A stretch of DNA of 64,000 bases from Neoceratodus forsteri. Taxonomy: Eukaryota > Chordata > Ceratodontiformes > Ceratodontidae. A program made the position numbers and the translations under genes. This document shows positions 32,072 through 42,876 of this stretch, piece by piece. Within the stretch, counting starts at the first letter, position 1. Each line of letters begins with the position of its first letter. The notes below the pieces were generated by a model that was not told the origin of the DNA, ran no database searches, and was given only the letters and a program-made list of their open reading frames with translations. The stretch is from contig CM028131.1 in assembly GCA_016271365.2 (NCBI GenBank), positions 285,329,001-285,393,000 on the forward strand. Reading direction: 5' to 3'.

Positions 32072-32229
32072 TTGTTTACTTTGATATCGTGAGTAACTTG
32101 TTCTTGAAATTCACATAGGAGAATTTGAGAAGATAAGGCTCCAGGGGGTTTAACAGCTGATTGTTGACAGCTTTCCATACAGTACATTCAAACACAGGTG
32201 AATTATAAGCTGAGGGCCCGATGCTTATC

Positions 32230-33032
32230 CGGGGACATTTTGTGGACATGGGGTGTTAATATAATATTGTTCATGCTATGGATGTTGTGGAGCATGTAAG
32301 GCATTGCCCCCTTGTGGTCCGTCAATTGTAATACTTTAATTGCCCACCATCAAGTAAATATTTATCTAATCTGTTCTTAAATTCCTGTTTAGATTTATTG
32401 ATGATGATTTCTATTGGTAGAGTGTCCATGCATTCATTATCCTTTAAAAGTGAAGAAATGTTTCCTTTTTATTGTGTTAAGCCTATTCCTGGAGATCTGT
32501 AATGAATGTCCACAGGTGCATGTATGTGTTTGTTTGTAATCCACGCTGAGTCCTGAAAATAGGTAAGGGTCACTGATTATGTCATACATCACCAAGAGAG
32601 GCCCCCTTAAGTGGCACTAAGAGGCATCAGATTTAGTTGTAAAATCCTGTCCTTGTGTGACAGTTCTTATATACCTGATATGCATTTGGTAATTTTATTT
32701 TGTACCTTCTCAGTTTGCTCTATTTCTTTCCTTTTGTAGGGGCACCAGAAAGGGGAGGCATAATCTAAATGCAGCCCTACATATGCCCTGTAAAGGGGCA
32801 TGATATTTTTGAAACTCTAGATTTTGTATTTCTTTTAATTGACCAGACTATTTTGTTTGCTTTCGAGATGGTGCCATTGCGTCGAGTGAAGTTTTCTAAG
32901 TTGTCTGTAATTATTACTCCCAAATCCCCTTCTTGGTTAGTGGCCTACAAAGTATTACAGCATAATGTATCATGTTGTTGAGAGTTATGGGTACCTAGGT
33001 GCATCACCTTGCATTATTCATAATTTTTTTTA
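32230..33032 (-). pseudogene. Old CR1 (CR1-E), RT C-terminus to 3' region
   Basis: Minus strand: VMHLGTHN (about 33010), then GDLGVIITDNLENF (about 32930), IMPLYRAYV-LHLDYA (about 32800) and TLPIEIIINKSKQEFKNRLDKYL (about 32420-32340). More diverged than the other CR1s. Stops and frameshifts occur. The 3' end is set by loss of similarity, near 32230. Confidence 0.75.
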
Positions 33033-33677
33033 ACATATTTTTATCTTCCACTCTGGACCAGATAGGGACCTCCATCCACCTACTACCAAGCGACATGATC
33101 CTGTCCAACTGAGATCCTGCCATCCATCCGTTTAGAAACACCAGCCCATCCATGACACACCACTGTGCTGCCCCCCTGCTTTACCCCCCAGGGCCATGTA
33201 TGCCTTTAGCTCCTTCTGCATTTCTTCCCCGCAGACATCTGGTCACCCAAGGTGGAGGTGAAGACTTGCAGTATCCCTGGGGGAAGGTGGCTCAGATCCA
33301 GTGGTGGACATGGTGGGCAGGCAGAGGCTTCATCCTCCCAATCTGCACCTCAGTTTTCCTGATTTCTGTCCAACCCACCCTCTAGGAGTGCATGGCATGA
33401 TTGTCTACCAGCAAACCCTGAAGCAGCGAACCTGTGAGCTTGGTCCAAGGGTCTCCCTCGTGAACCATGAAGTCCATGCACCACCACCTGTGGTCTCCCA
33501 GGTGGTGGTAATGCAGCAGGATGTGACACTCTCCTTCCCCAGAGGAGGAGAGCATCTTGTGGGATGCTCAGTCCTCCTCCATCCAGCCAACCCTCCAATG
33601 ATCCAGGCTCGTTCCTGAACCCGGGTCACCAGTACCGTGCAGTACCTCTACCACTGTTCTGGCAGGCTGGCCCCTAC
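33033..33677. other. Unclassified insertion in CR1-E
   Basis: CR1-E reads QMKCN on one side and CKVMHLG on the other, so about 640 bp of foreign DNA lie between. An 'attttttt' run at each edge may be a target duplication. It holds overlapping ORFs up to 105 codons (33301-33618 plus; 33405-33629 minus) with no motif I recognise. Base composition is richer in G and C than the surrounding CR1. Confidence 0.5.
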
Positions 33678-33960
33678 ATTTTTTTAGATTACATTTCATT
33701 TGCCATTTGTGTGCCCAGTCTGTGGTCTAGATCACTCTGAAAGTTCTGACATTGATCCAAGGTTGCACATGGTCTACCTAATTTGCAGCATCGGCATGTT
33801 TGGTTGACCGGCTGTTTAGTTTTTTAAGTCTGAGATGAAAATTTGGAACATTAATGGACCCAGGCCTGAGCCCTGGGGCAGACCACTCATTATATTGCCA
33901 TTATAACTGGCCAAGGGGGTGGTCTAGGAAGGTTAGGAGGCACAATATACCCCCCCCCCC
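33678..33960 (-). pseudogene. Old CR1 (CR1-E), RT middle
   Basis: Minus strand: a GLPQGSGLGPLMFQIFISDL block (33890-33830), normally PQGS-LGP, and a DWAHKWQMKCN block near 33700. The catalytic FADD is not readable. It is interrupted at about 33960 by CR1-D and continues near 37673. Confidence 0.7.
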
Positions 33961-34419
33961 ATAAGCACACTCACTACATGGTAGTCAAGAAGGAAACAGA
34001 CCAGCAGGGGGCACAGCTCAGCATAAACACATGGGACAGGGAGGACTGGGCAAAAAGTGTGATCAGAATGGGGAGAGACATAAGTCAACAAAGCATGAAA
34101 GGGAAGCCACATCCTGGAGAGCAAGTGTGCTAATGCCTGAAGTCTGAGTAACAAGATGGGGGACCTCGAGGTGACCATAGTGAAATCTGACCTGGACATT
34201 GTGACCATCACAGAGACCTGGTGTAATGATAACCACAGCTGGGATGTGGCCATACCCGGCTACAATCTATTCAGGAGGGACAGGGCAGGCAGAAAGGGGG
34301 GGGAGTGGCATGGCACTTCATGTGAAGGATAATATAAAGGCCACAGAGATTCAAGGGGAACAGAGAGGGGGCAAGATACTGTGTGTTAAGCTAGAAAACA
34401 GAACGGGGTCAGCCATTCA
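33961..34419 (+). pseudogene. CR1-D, ORF2 endonuclease start
   Basis: Frame-broken endonuclease: LDIVTITETW-like reading near 34190, then a GG-MALHVKDNIKATEIQGEQ stretch (34300-34360) and LENRTGSAI just before the retroposon at 34420. Same subfamily as CR1-A. The 5' edge is approximate; a C-run at 33948-33960 marks the border. Confidence 0.75.
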
Positions 34420-34927
34420 ATTTAATTCAAAATTCAAATTCAGTTTTATTACAGGATTGGCTCTATTGAGCAGGCTCATTCACAAGGAGGTCCTGGTGTG
34501 ACAAGACAATTACAAAACAAGTGTGCATTCGACAGACATATAAATTAGCACATAGTATACAGTATTACAATGTAAAAGTACAGGGGGCAAGAATAATAGA
34601 CCAGTATACAGGCTAATACATAGGTAGGATCTAACAAGCTAATACATTGGAAGTATCTAACTATAGGAGACATACATTTGGTTGGCAATTTTCATTTACA
34701 ATTCTACTACAAATCGGAGGAAGGAAAGTGTGTGGTGATAAGCAAAATAGATGTTATTGAGGATAATTGGCAGATGGGTGGGGGTTACGTCAGGGCAGTA
34801 ATGTTGGTGATGGGTGTGCAAAGAAAGGGGAAAAAAAAGAAAAAGAGGGGGGACTGGGTCCATGAAGGATGCTGGTGACAAATAGCTGGATGGTGGGCAA
34901 GCTAACAAGAATTCTGGTTACTTATTG
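34420..34927 (-). mobile_element. Short retroposon inserted in CR1-D
   Basis: 508 bp flanked by 'agccattca' (34411-34419) and 'agccatcca' (34928-34936), a 9-bp duplication with one mismatch. On the minus strand it ends 'aataaaactgaatttgaa' and more TTGAAT-like units, a LINE/SINE-type 3' tail. It interrupts CR1-D between GSAI and HAGVI, exactly where intact copies are continuous. Family unknown; its purine-rich middle holds no usable ORF. Confidence 0.75.
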
Positions 34928-37043
34928 AGCCATCCACGCAGGGGTAATATGCAGATCACCAGCTCAAGAGGAGAAGTTAGATAGGGAGATGATGCTAGCT
35001 ATCCAAAGGAAGGTGCACTGGAGGTGTTGCTGGTTGGTGATTTCAACATACTGAACATAGCTTGGAGCCTCTCTGCAACAGCAACAGCTAGGAGCAGGTC
35101 TCCCTACAGGGAGCATTCCTTAAACAACTGGTCGTAGAACCCACATGGGAGACTGCGATACCCAACCTGGTGCTCACAAACTGGGACATTGTGATTGGGG
35201 TTACAGTAGGGGAGCACCTGGGGAACAGTGATCACCGGTCAGTGGGGTTTAAGATAACTGAGTGGGTGGCATCCAGTCACACAAGGAAAAGAATCCTTGA
35301 CTTTAAGAAGGCAGATTTTAGAAAAATGGGAAAATGCCTAGAAGAGGCATTGGTCGAATTGGGGGAGAAAAAGGGGATCGAGGAACAGTGGGCAGCGATC
35401 AAATCAGGGATAACAATGGTGACACAACTCTGTGTTAGACAGGTGAGCAAGGAGAAGAGAAAGAGGAGACCATTAGGTTTTTCAAAGGAGGTAGCTGAAA
35501 AAGTTAAAGCAAAAAAAAGTCATTCAAACAATACAAAAAGACACATGAGGAAGGAGACAGAGAAAGATACCAGGAGAAACAAAGAGAGGCAGAGAGGGCA
35601 GTCAGGGAAGCCAAGACACAAACGGAGAAATGCATTGCGAAATCAGTGGGGGTAAAGTCTTTTACAGGTACATCAGGGGAAAAGAAAGGTAAAGGGAGGG
35701 ATTATGAGGATGAATGGGGAGGATGGGTGTAGTGTAGAGGATGACAACCAGAAAGCAGACATACTGAACAGATACTTCAGCTCAGTCCTTACAGAGGATG
35801 GGGCAGAATATGGGCCAGAATTGAGCAGAAAGGGTAGGAAGGCCATGGAAATGGCTACAAGTCCTTTTTTGAAGGAAAGGGCCCTAAGGGAACTGCAAGC
35901 AATAAGAGTCGAAAAGGCTATGAGACCAGATGGGATACACCCCAGGGTACTGAGGGAGCTAAGCGAAGTGGTGGCAGAACCTCTGGCAACCCTGTCCAAC
36001 CTGTCATTGGAAACAGGGGAGGTATCCAAAGACTGGAAGTGAGCTGATGTAGCCCTTCTATACAAAAGTGGAAACAAGGAGGAAGCAGGGAACTACAGAA
36101 CAGTCAGCCTGACCTCAGTAGTGGGAAAGACCATGGAAACACTACTGAAGGAAAGAATAGTGGAACACCTGGTTGCCAAATGGTCTACAGGACCCAAGGC
36201 AACATGGTTTTACTGGAGAGAGGCAGTGCCAGACTAACCTCATTGAGTTCTTCGACTGGGTGACCAGGGAGGTGGATGGGGGGGGCAGTGGGAGGGGCCT
36301 ACCTGGACTTCAGCAAGACCTTTGACACTGTGCTGCATAGAAGACTGTTAAACAAGCTGAGAAACACGGTAGTGGGTAAGATGGTAGTAAAGTGGGTAGA
36401 GAATTGGCTGGATAACAGGACACAAAGGGTGGTGGCAAATGGTAATCACTCTGCAGAGGGAAAGGTGACCAGTGAGGTACCACAGGGATCAGTGTTGGGT
36501 CCAGTCCTCTTCAATGTCTATCAGTGATATTGCCGAAAACCTAGAAGGGGAGATTTACCTGTTCGCTGATGACACAAAGCTCTGCAATAGAGTGGACACG
36601 CCAGAGGGTGTGGACAGAATGAGGAGAGATCTGCAGAACTTTGAGGACTGGTCAAGGGACTGGCAATTGGGATTTAATGCTAAAAAGTTCAAGATAATGC
36701 ACATGGGGCACAAAAACCCAGGAAAAACATATCAACTGGGGAAGGGGGGAATAGAATTCTCCAAGCAGGAAAGGGACCTAGAGGTTATCATCTCTGATGA
36801 CTTCAAGGTAGGTAGAGAGTGTGACAAGGCAGCAGGAAAAGCAAACAGGATGCTGGGATGCATAGGCAGGGGAATCACCAGCAGGAAAAAGGTAGGTCCC
36901 AATTCCACTATACAGGACATTAGTGAGGCCACACCCTGAGTACAGTGTCCAGTTCTGGAGACCTTACCTATGTAAGGACATAGATAGGGTGGAGGCGGTT
37001 CAGAGGAGGGCAACCAAAATGGTGCAGGGATTATATTACAAAC
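34928..37043 (+). pseudogene. CR1-D, ORF2 endonuclease end to RT
   Basis: Continues with GVICRSPAQEEKLD (34940), then TVGEHLGNSDHRSVGFKI (about 35200) and a linker frame to 35655. RT motifs: EKAMRPDGIHPRVLREL (about 35916), YRTVSLTSVVGKTMETLL, DFSKTFDTVLHRRLL (about 36305), SEVPQGSVLGPVLF (about 36470) and LFADDTKLCNR (about 36560). The FADD is kept but the frame shifts at least at 35650, 36040 and 36520. Also MHMGHKNPGKTYQLGKGG, so CR1-A subfamily. Confidence 0.85.
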
Positions 37044-37233
37044 CAGGGTTTTATTTAACTCTAAAAATTGATTAGCGTTTTGCTCATAAAAGTGCTAAAA
37101 CATTGTGAAAATGCATAGCACCTGCCTCACTGTGTTTAACAAACATAACACTTCTAGAAAACCTATACAAACACTTTCTGTTTAGTTAGTATTGTCCCAA
37201 GAAAAAACTGCTAATCAATTATTTAAAACCCTG
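37044..37233. mobile_element. 190-bp MITE, hAT-like ends, in CR1-D
   Basis: Left end 'cagggtttta' and right end 'taaaaccctg' are inverted, with a second inverted block 'aattgattagc' inside each end. CR1-D coding continues on both sides (MVQGLYYK before, PYKDRMKDLN-like after). Flanking 'caaacc' and 'caagcc' may be a decayed duplication. CAGGG ends fit hAT-type MITEs, but the assignment is tentative. Confidence 0.75.
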
Positions 37234-37668
37234 CAAGCCCTACAAGGATAGGATGAAGGACCTAAACATATACTCCCTGGAGAAGAGGAGGGAGAGGGGG
37301 GATATGATTGAGACATTTAAGTACCTCACGGGGAAGAATAAGGTGCAAGTGAATACAATTTTTCTAAAGAAAAAGATGCTCAAGGACGAGGGTCATAGGA
37401 TGAAACTGGAAGGAGGCTCAGCGGGAATATGAGGAAGTGCTTCTTCACAGAGAGGGTGATCGACAAATGGAACAACCTGCCAGAAGAGGTGGTACGGGCA
37501 GAAACGATTACAGGATTTAAGAACACATGGGATAGGCATATGGGGATCCTGGAAGTTGGAGGAGGGGTACAACCTAGTTCCAGGAAAGCTTGAAGAAGCA
37601 CAGTTACTAGTGTTAATGGGCAGACTGGGTGGGCTGAAGGCCCTTATCTGCTGACAACATCTATATAT
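37234..37668 (+). mobile_element. CR1-D, C-terminus and 3' end
   Basis: Ends the element: RREGGDMIETFKYLTGKNK near 37290, then F-ERVIDKWNNLPEEVV near 37450, and a 3' UTR with 'gggcagactgggtgggct' and a short 'catctatatatat' tail instead of the full octamer repeat. Confidence 0.82.
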
Positions 37669-37672
37669 ATGA

Positions 37673-38060
37673 TTTGCATCCATTTATAACCACTTTCTCG
37701 ATTCTGTTTAACATCCAGTTGGCCATCCATTTTATCAGTCTTTTGTCTACACATGTACCTTCCATTTTTACTTATTGCCCAGTGAGACACAAGATGAAAG
37801 GCTTTACTGAAGTCTAGGAAAACTGTGTCACAAGGGGTGTTTCTGTCCAGTGCATGACTAATATTTTCTTAAGCGTACAGCAGATTTGTAGTGCTACATC
37901 TTCTGACTGTGAAACTATGTCGGTAGGGACCTATGTTTGTGAGTTGTGTGTTTATGTTTTTCCTTTATGATTGTTTCTAATATTTTTCTGGAAACGGAGG
38001 TAAGACTGATAGATCTGTAGTTCTGGGGTTGTAATATCTCCTGCTTTCACTTACTTGGAG
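37673..38060 (-). pseudogene. Old CR1 (CR1-E), RT N-terminal part
   Basis: Minus strand: YRSISLTSVSRKILETIIKE (about 38010) and FLDFSKAFHLVSHWAISK (about 37820), then NREKVVINGCK up to the CR1-D border. It joins 33960 (WQYNEWSAPGL) once CR1-D is removed, so CR1-D landed inside this older copy. Confidence 0.75.
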
Positions 38061-38204
38061 TGTCCGCCCACACAGTAGTCACCCATAAAACCAACAAACG
38101 CTTGTGTGTGACCACTGGGGGCTCCAAATACCATAGATGCAGAGGCAGCTCTGTCCACAAGAAGCCATTTAAGATTAGCACATGTCCAATCAGAAGCCAT
38201 TACT

Positions 38205-38350
38205 TTCTAGGCAGTGTAGCCTGGTGGTTAAAGCACAGTGATATGAACTTCATGACCCAAATTTGACTCACACAACTACTATAAACTCACAGTGTAACTC
38301 ACACTATAACCCTAAGCAAATTACTTAACCTCCCCAGTCTTAACTTACTC
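38205..38350 (+). mobile_element. tRNA-derived SINE
   Basis: Has a tRNA-like head: 'gtagcctggtggttaaagc' resembles the A box, and a degenerate B box lies near 38258. It is followed by 'ccctaagcaaattacttaac', a phrase close to the body of many vertebrate tRNA SINEs. It is too diverged to be a tRNA gene. The body may extend to about 38480. Confidence 0.65.
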
Positions 38351-40342
38351 TCCTTTCCTCTGTACTTGAAATCCTTGAGCATTCCATGTCCTCCCTTAGT
38401 TCCCCCCACACCCATGTGCTTGTAGAATGACAGCTGTTCTAGCTTATAAAAGGTATCCTGACAATTGTGCGTGGGAATGAGGGTAAGGGGAATCTGGGCA
38501 AGGAAATTAGGGAGGACACAATCTGGGCAATAGGGACTTCAGCACAGCGGCGATTGTGAATGGACAGGAAGATGGGGCCCTCACTTTGGTCCCCCCACAT
38601 TGTGTGCAGGGTGGGGGGTGTTTATAATTATTTGAGGGTGTGTGTGGGGGCTTTGTCCCCCCTCCGCAATGGGGCCAACATGCAGTGCTACAAACTAGGT
38701 GCGTGACGCATTTCACTGTTGTGCACCTTGCTGTTGGCCTTTTTTCCATACCCCAATCATCTTCAGCAAAAATGTTTTCATCCTTTTGTGGGTAATCCTT
38801 TATAAAATACTTTTGGACATGGTGTATTAAAGACACTATAAAAAGAGCTAGTATACTGCTTGGAATTAGTATTAATCTTTAAAGTAGTCAACTGTTACTT
38901 TTTGTATCTGAAGTACTTTTACTTTTCCCTTCTGCTAAATTATAAGATTCTCTACCTGACAATACTAGGTGTGAAATGTGGAACAGTACTCTACCTGGAT
39001 GCTGATGCATGTTGACAGGCTATGCTTGGGGTGCAGTGGGGAGTACAATCAGGCTCCTCCCACTTCCATTTTATATCCAGGGCTCACCCAGATTCCTGGG
39101 CTCTAGTTCTTGAATTCCAGTGTGTGTCCTCAGCTATTTGTCTCAGTGGCTAATCTTGGGCTCCTCCTTCTCCCTCCACTCCTTGCTTCCTTCTTTTGGC
39201 CCACTTTCTGTTGCTTTTCCCTTCTTGTACCCAGGCTTCACCTCTAGTGTTTTGGCCACCCTTGGCTACCAGGCATCCTGCCTCTTGTGGCAAATCTCTG
39301 CCCAGCTGCCTCTAATCTGGCAGCTACTTGGTTCTCTCTTTCCCATTTGGACTCCAATTGCACATTGGGTGTCTTATTTTCAACAGTCCAAATCTCCTGG
39401 GTGGCTGCAGGCTCTGTCCTCTGCACTAGGGAGATTGAAGTGACTGATTCACATTGGGTTACAAATTTGTTTGCTGTTACAGGCACGGTATTCCTTAATC
39501 TGGACCCTCCTCTCTCCTCCCCCCCCCATGCCAACTATAGTCCTCTCCCCAGGCTGGACCTTAGGTGTCTGATTGGGAAGAGGAGCAGTGGCTGCCTGCA
39601 GCAGTGACCGCTGGTACCTGCTTCAAAGAAGACTCAGTTCTGCCTTCACTGCAGCCAGCTCCTCGATATTGTCACAAACCTGTTGCACACTTGGCAACAC
39701 TGGCTCCTCCTGACGAGTTCCCTGGAGATAATTGACCACAGGTGTTGTAGACTATCAGATTTTTCCCTCCTACCCTGTTCTACTCCTGAAATGGGCAGAA
39801 ACCTCAGTAATGTTTTGTACTGTAAGGCTGGTTCTTCTGATGAGTGGTCAACTCACCACAAGGAGAGGTAAGAAACAAACTCCAGTAGAATGAAGTTGTG
39901 GATTTTTTGCATGACATGGAATACAGGGAGGAAAAGGCAACGTAATCACTGTGTTAAATGTACAACTAGCAATTTAAATAACTCTATTTCTCAAATACTC
40001 ATTTAAAATGAGTCACACTTTAATAATGGACTCTATAAATAACTTTGACTCAACTTAGACTCTACCAGTGACTTAGACTCTATAAATAACTGGTGCTCTA
40101 AAATTTACAGTGACGTGGATTCTCAGATTTGATAACAACACATTGCAAAAAACAGTCCCCAAAATGAAGTGTGGTGCCACAAGATGGAGCTCATTGATGA
40201 AAATATGGAATGAAAATAACTGTAGATGAAGCACTGGCAGGCTCACTTGTACATGAAATGTGAAGAAGAGGAAAATGCAAAGAACTTCTATGTCAAAGGA
40301 GAACCCAAGCAAATGAGAAATATTTCCTGAAGAAACTGATAT
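38351..40342. other. Unassigned DNA
   Basis: No gene or element I can name. 39000-39700 is pyrimidine-rich on the plus strand, with chance ORFs on both strands. The end (40240-40342) resembles the 63-bp minisatellite that resumes at 46610. Confidence 0.4.
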
Positions 40343-40356
40343 AACACAGAAGCTTT

Positions 40357-40909
40357 TTTACCAGATCTGCTTTTGCAGACTAGGGGCCTTAGAATAATAC
40401 TCTTGACTCAGGAGGGGAGTCATCTCTATTGAGTTACACAAAACCCCCTCCAGCCGACATCACTCACGTGGTGGTAGCCGGCACTAGAGACCCCTTCATA
40501 GTAAGGGTTCTCTACTTTTGGAAGCTCAGCCAAGTTATATTTTATTACTGTTTAAAATGTTGATCTTATATTCTAAAGTTGTTGTTTATATGAGACAGAG
40601 ATTATGGAACACTTTTTTTATGGTTCTAGTGCCAGCTACCACCACGTGGGTGATGTCGACTGGAGACAGGGCAAGCAAGGAAGGAGAATGAGGTATAGAA
40701 ATATTTTGGTTCTCCTTAAAGGTGGCTTTACCAGTGTTTCAATCCTATCTTAAAATGTTCATGGGCGTACCCATCCTATCAAAAGGAGTAGGATCTTGTC
40801 ATTCGTTCTGAAATTAGGGCAGCCTTTATTTTACTACAGGAGACCCATCTGAATCAGGGGGAGCATGAGAAACTTCGTAAATGTGGGTATAATATAGTTC
40901 CTCTTACAA
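40357..40909 (+). mobile_element. L1-clade LINE, 5' end of copy and ORF2 start
   Basis: Begins after a 14-bp duplication (aacacagaagcttt at 40343-40356; second copy 46596-46609). No ORF1 is present. ORF2 is readable from about 40760 (SPIKR-like, then L-ETHLNQG near 40845, an L1 endonuclease motif) until S2 breaks it at 40909. The first 300 bp carry a palindromic segment. Confidence 0.78.
40448..40665. mobile_element. Palindromic MITE-like segment
   Basis: 44-bp arms (40448-40492 and 40622-40665) match with few differences, around a 130-bp AT-rich centre. The arms contain 'cacgtggtggtag' and its complement. It sits upstream of the L1 endonuclease. It could be a DNA MITE or a captured foldback; no target duplication was seen. 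Confidence 0.75.
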
Positions 40910-42562
40910 CAAGCATTTGTCAATGCCAAATGTTGCTTGCTTCTATGTGCTGTTTAGGTATTTGGAAGTCATTGGAGTGCAAATATTGAAAATTTGCGAA
41001 CTTACGAGCGTGCGTAGGAACTGCGCAACGCACGCTCGTAAAACAGTCATTTTTAGGAATTTTTTCACCAAATTTTCAACATAGCCATTTTAAGACCTCT
41101 GCTCATGAACAGTGTCACTGTGATTTTGTTAATGTGTCCCATACATTGAGTTTGCACACCGACTGCGCCATTGTGCGCTACATGGCGGAAACATGTTTTG
41201 GGCAGGATGTGAAAAATGACAGCTGTACTGCTCATAAGGAGGTGTGGTAAAATGGCAATGTTGAAAATCTGGAGTGAAAATATTGAAAATTTGTGAACTT
41301 ACGAGCCTGCGTAGGAACTGCGCAACGCACGCTCGTAAAACAGTAATTTTTAGGAATTTTTTCACCAAATTTTCATAATAGCCATTTTAAGACCTCTGCT
41401 CATGAACAGTGTCACTGTGATTTTCTTAATTTGTCCCGTACATTGATTTCACACACCGACTGCGCCATTCTGTGCTACATGGGCGGAAACACATTTTGGG
41501 TGAGATGTGAAAAATGACAGCTATACTACTCATAAGAAGGTGTGGTAAAATGGCAATGTTGAAAATCTGGAGTGAAAATATTGAAATTTCGCGAACTTAC
41601 GAGCCTGCGTAGGAACTGCACAACGCACGCTCGTAAAACAGTCATTTTTTGGAATTTTTGCACCAAATTTTCAACATGGGGTTTTTGGGACCCCTTCTCA
41701 TAAAGTTGTCATTGTCATGGCGGTATTCAGGCCCGAAGGGTGATTTCGCAGTCACTGCACAGTCACTGCGCCCTATCACCCTTCGGGCCCGAATAATGCC
41801 ATGACAGTGACATCTTTCATGAGAAGGTGTCCCAAAAACCCCATGTTGAAAATTTGGTGCAAAAATTCCCAAAAATGCCTGAGATATTCAACAAAGTTGA
41901 AACCCCCCTATCTAGGCCATTATACAGCTTACGGCATTTCTCAGCTCATGGGTCGGCTTTGAAGAGTGCAGACGTGTTCCCAGTCCACGCAAGATCGCTG
42001 CCGGAGTCCGGAGGTGCATGGGGTGGGGGCATGGGGAGGCTGGGTGCGAGTGGGTGGGTGCGGGTTGTGGGAGGGGTCGGGAGACTCCGTGGGACCTGCT
42101 GCTTTTCAGGTTAGAAAATAAAAAAGACATCGTGGACAGTTTGCCACGCTGGGGTGGGCTCCAGCGTGGCACAAGGACGAGGCGTTCAGCACGGGATTGG
42201 GCACCCTGTCGGCCAAAGGACTGATTGCCACACTGGTGGGCTCCCCAGCGCGCACCCACAACTGGGGGAATGCAGCTCAGCCGACGGGATTGGGCACCCC
42301 ATCGGCTACACAGTAGGTGCAGGGGCGCGCCGCAGCCTGCGTGTGGGGGGGGCTAGCTGCTTATCTCTGCTCACTGAAGCGTAGCTCCCCCTTTCAACTG
42401 TATGCCACTGCATTTTGGAGCGTGTCATAGACAGCTCCAAAATGCATTGGCTTACAGGGGCCGTGCCTGCCAGCTCACTGACTGAATTGGAGGAGGAGGT
42501 GACACACCTCCGAAATCTCCGATGATGGCACTATGTTTCTTGCACATGCGTGCAAGCAACAT
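40910..42562 (+). mobile_element. S element, copy S2
   Basis: Same ends as S1 ('caagcatttgtcaatgcc' start, 'gcaagcaacat' end) and the same order of parts, but shorter: the four-module block is absent, and only two to three of the 295-bp units remain (markers at 41222 and 41520). Palindrome at 41706-41816, GC block 41930-42350. Inserted in the L1 endonuclease in an A-rich site. Confidence 0.8.
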
Positions 42563-42799
42563 AAAAAGGGGAGGCATGGGGCACAGTAATTTTGGTGCCC
42601 TCAAGGATATCATTTGAAACTTGAGACACTTATTTAAATAAAGAAGGGAAATATGTTTTTTTGAGGGGGGGTATATAATGGGGAAATGATAACCTTGGTA
42701 TCCATCTATGCTCCCCCTGGTTCAGATTTCTCCTTTTATAGAAATTTCTTTTTGAAGGTATCCGAGTGGGTGGAGGGTCACATAATTATAGGTGGTGGC
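42563..42799 (+). pseudogene. L1 ORF2, endonuclease middle
   Basis: Continues the L1 endonuclease: VSIYAPPGSDFSFYRNFF (about 42700) then VEGHIIIGGG (about 42775), equivalent to the usual GGDFN region, where the piggyBac-like MITE interrupts. Confidence 0.75.
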
Positions 42800-42803
42800 T
42801 TAA

Positions 42804-42876
42804 CCCTTAGGCTGCCGACAGAATAAGAACGTATAGGAATGTTTGACTGCTATATCTGTCCGTGGACCTGCAAGGG
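42804..42876. mobile_element. 73-bp piggyBac-like MITE
   Basis: Both ends are CCCTT (left 'cccttaggctgccgacaga', right complement 'cccttgcaggtccacggaca'), and TTAA flanks both sides (42800-42803, 42877-42880). CCCTT termini with a TTAA duplication are the hallmark of piggyBac elements. Far too short for a transposase. Confidence 0.85.

Noticed and set aside
38205..38285. A functional tRNA gene
   Set aside because: The B box is degenerate and the sequence runs into a SINE-type body.
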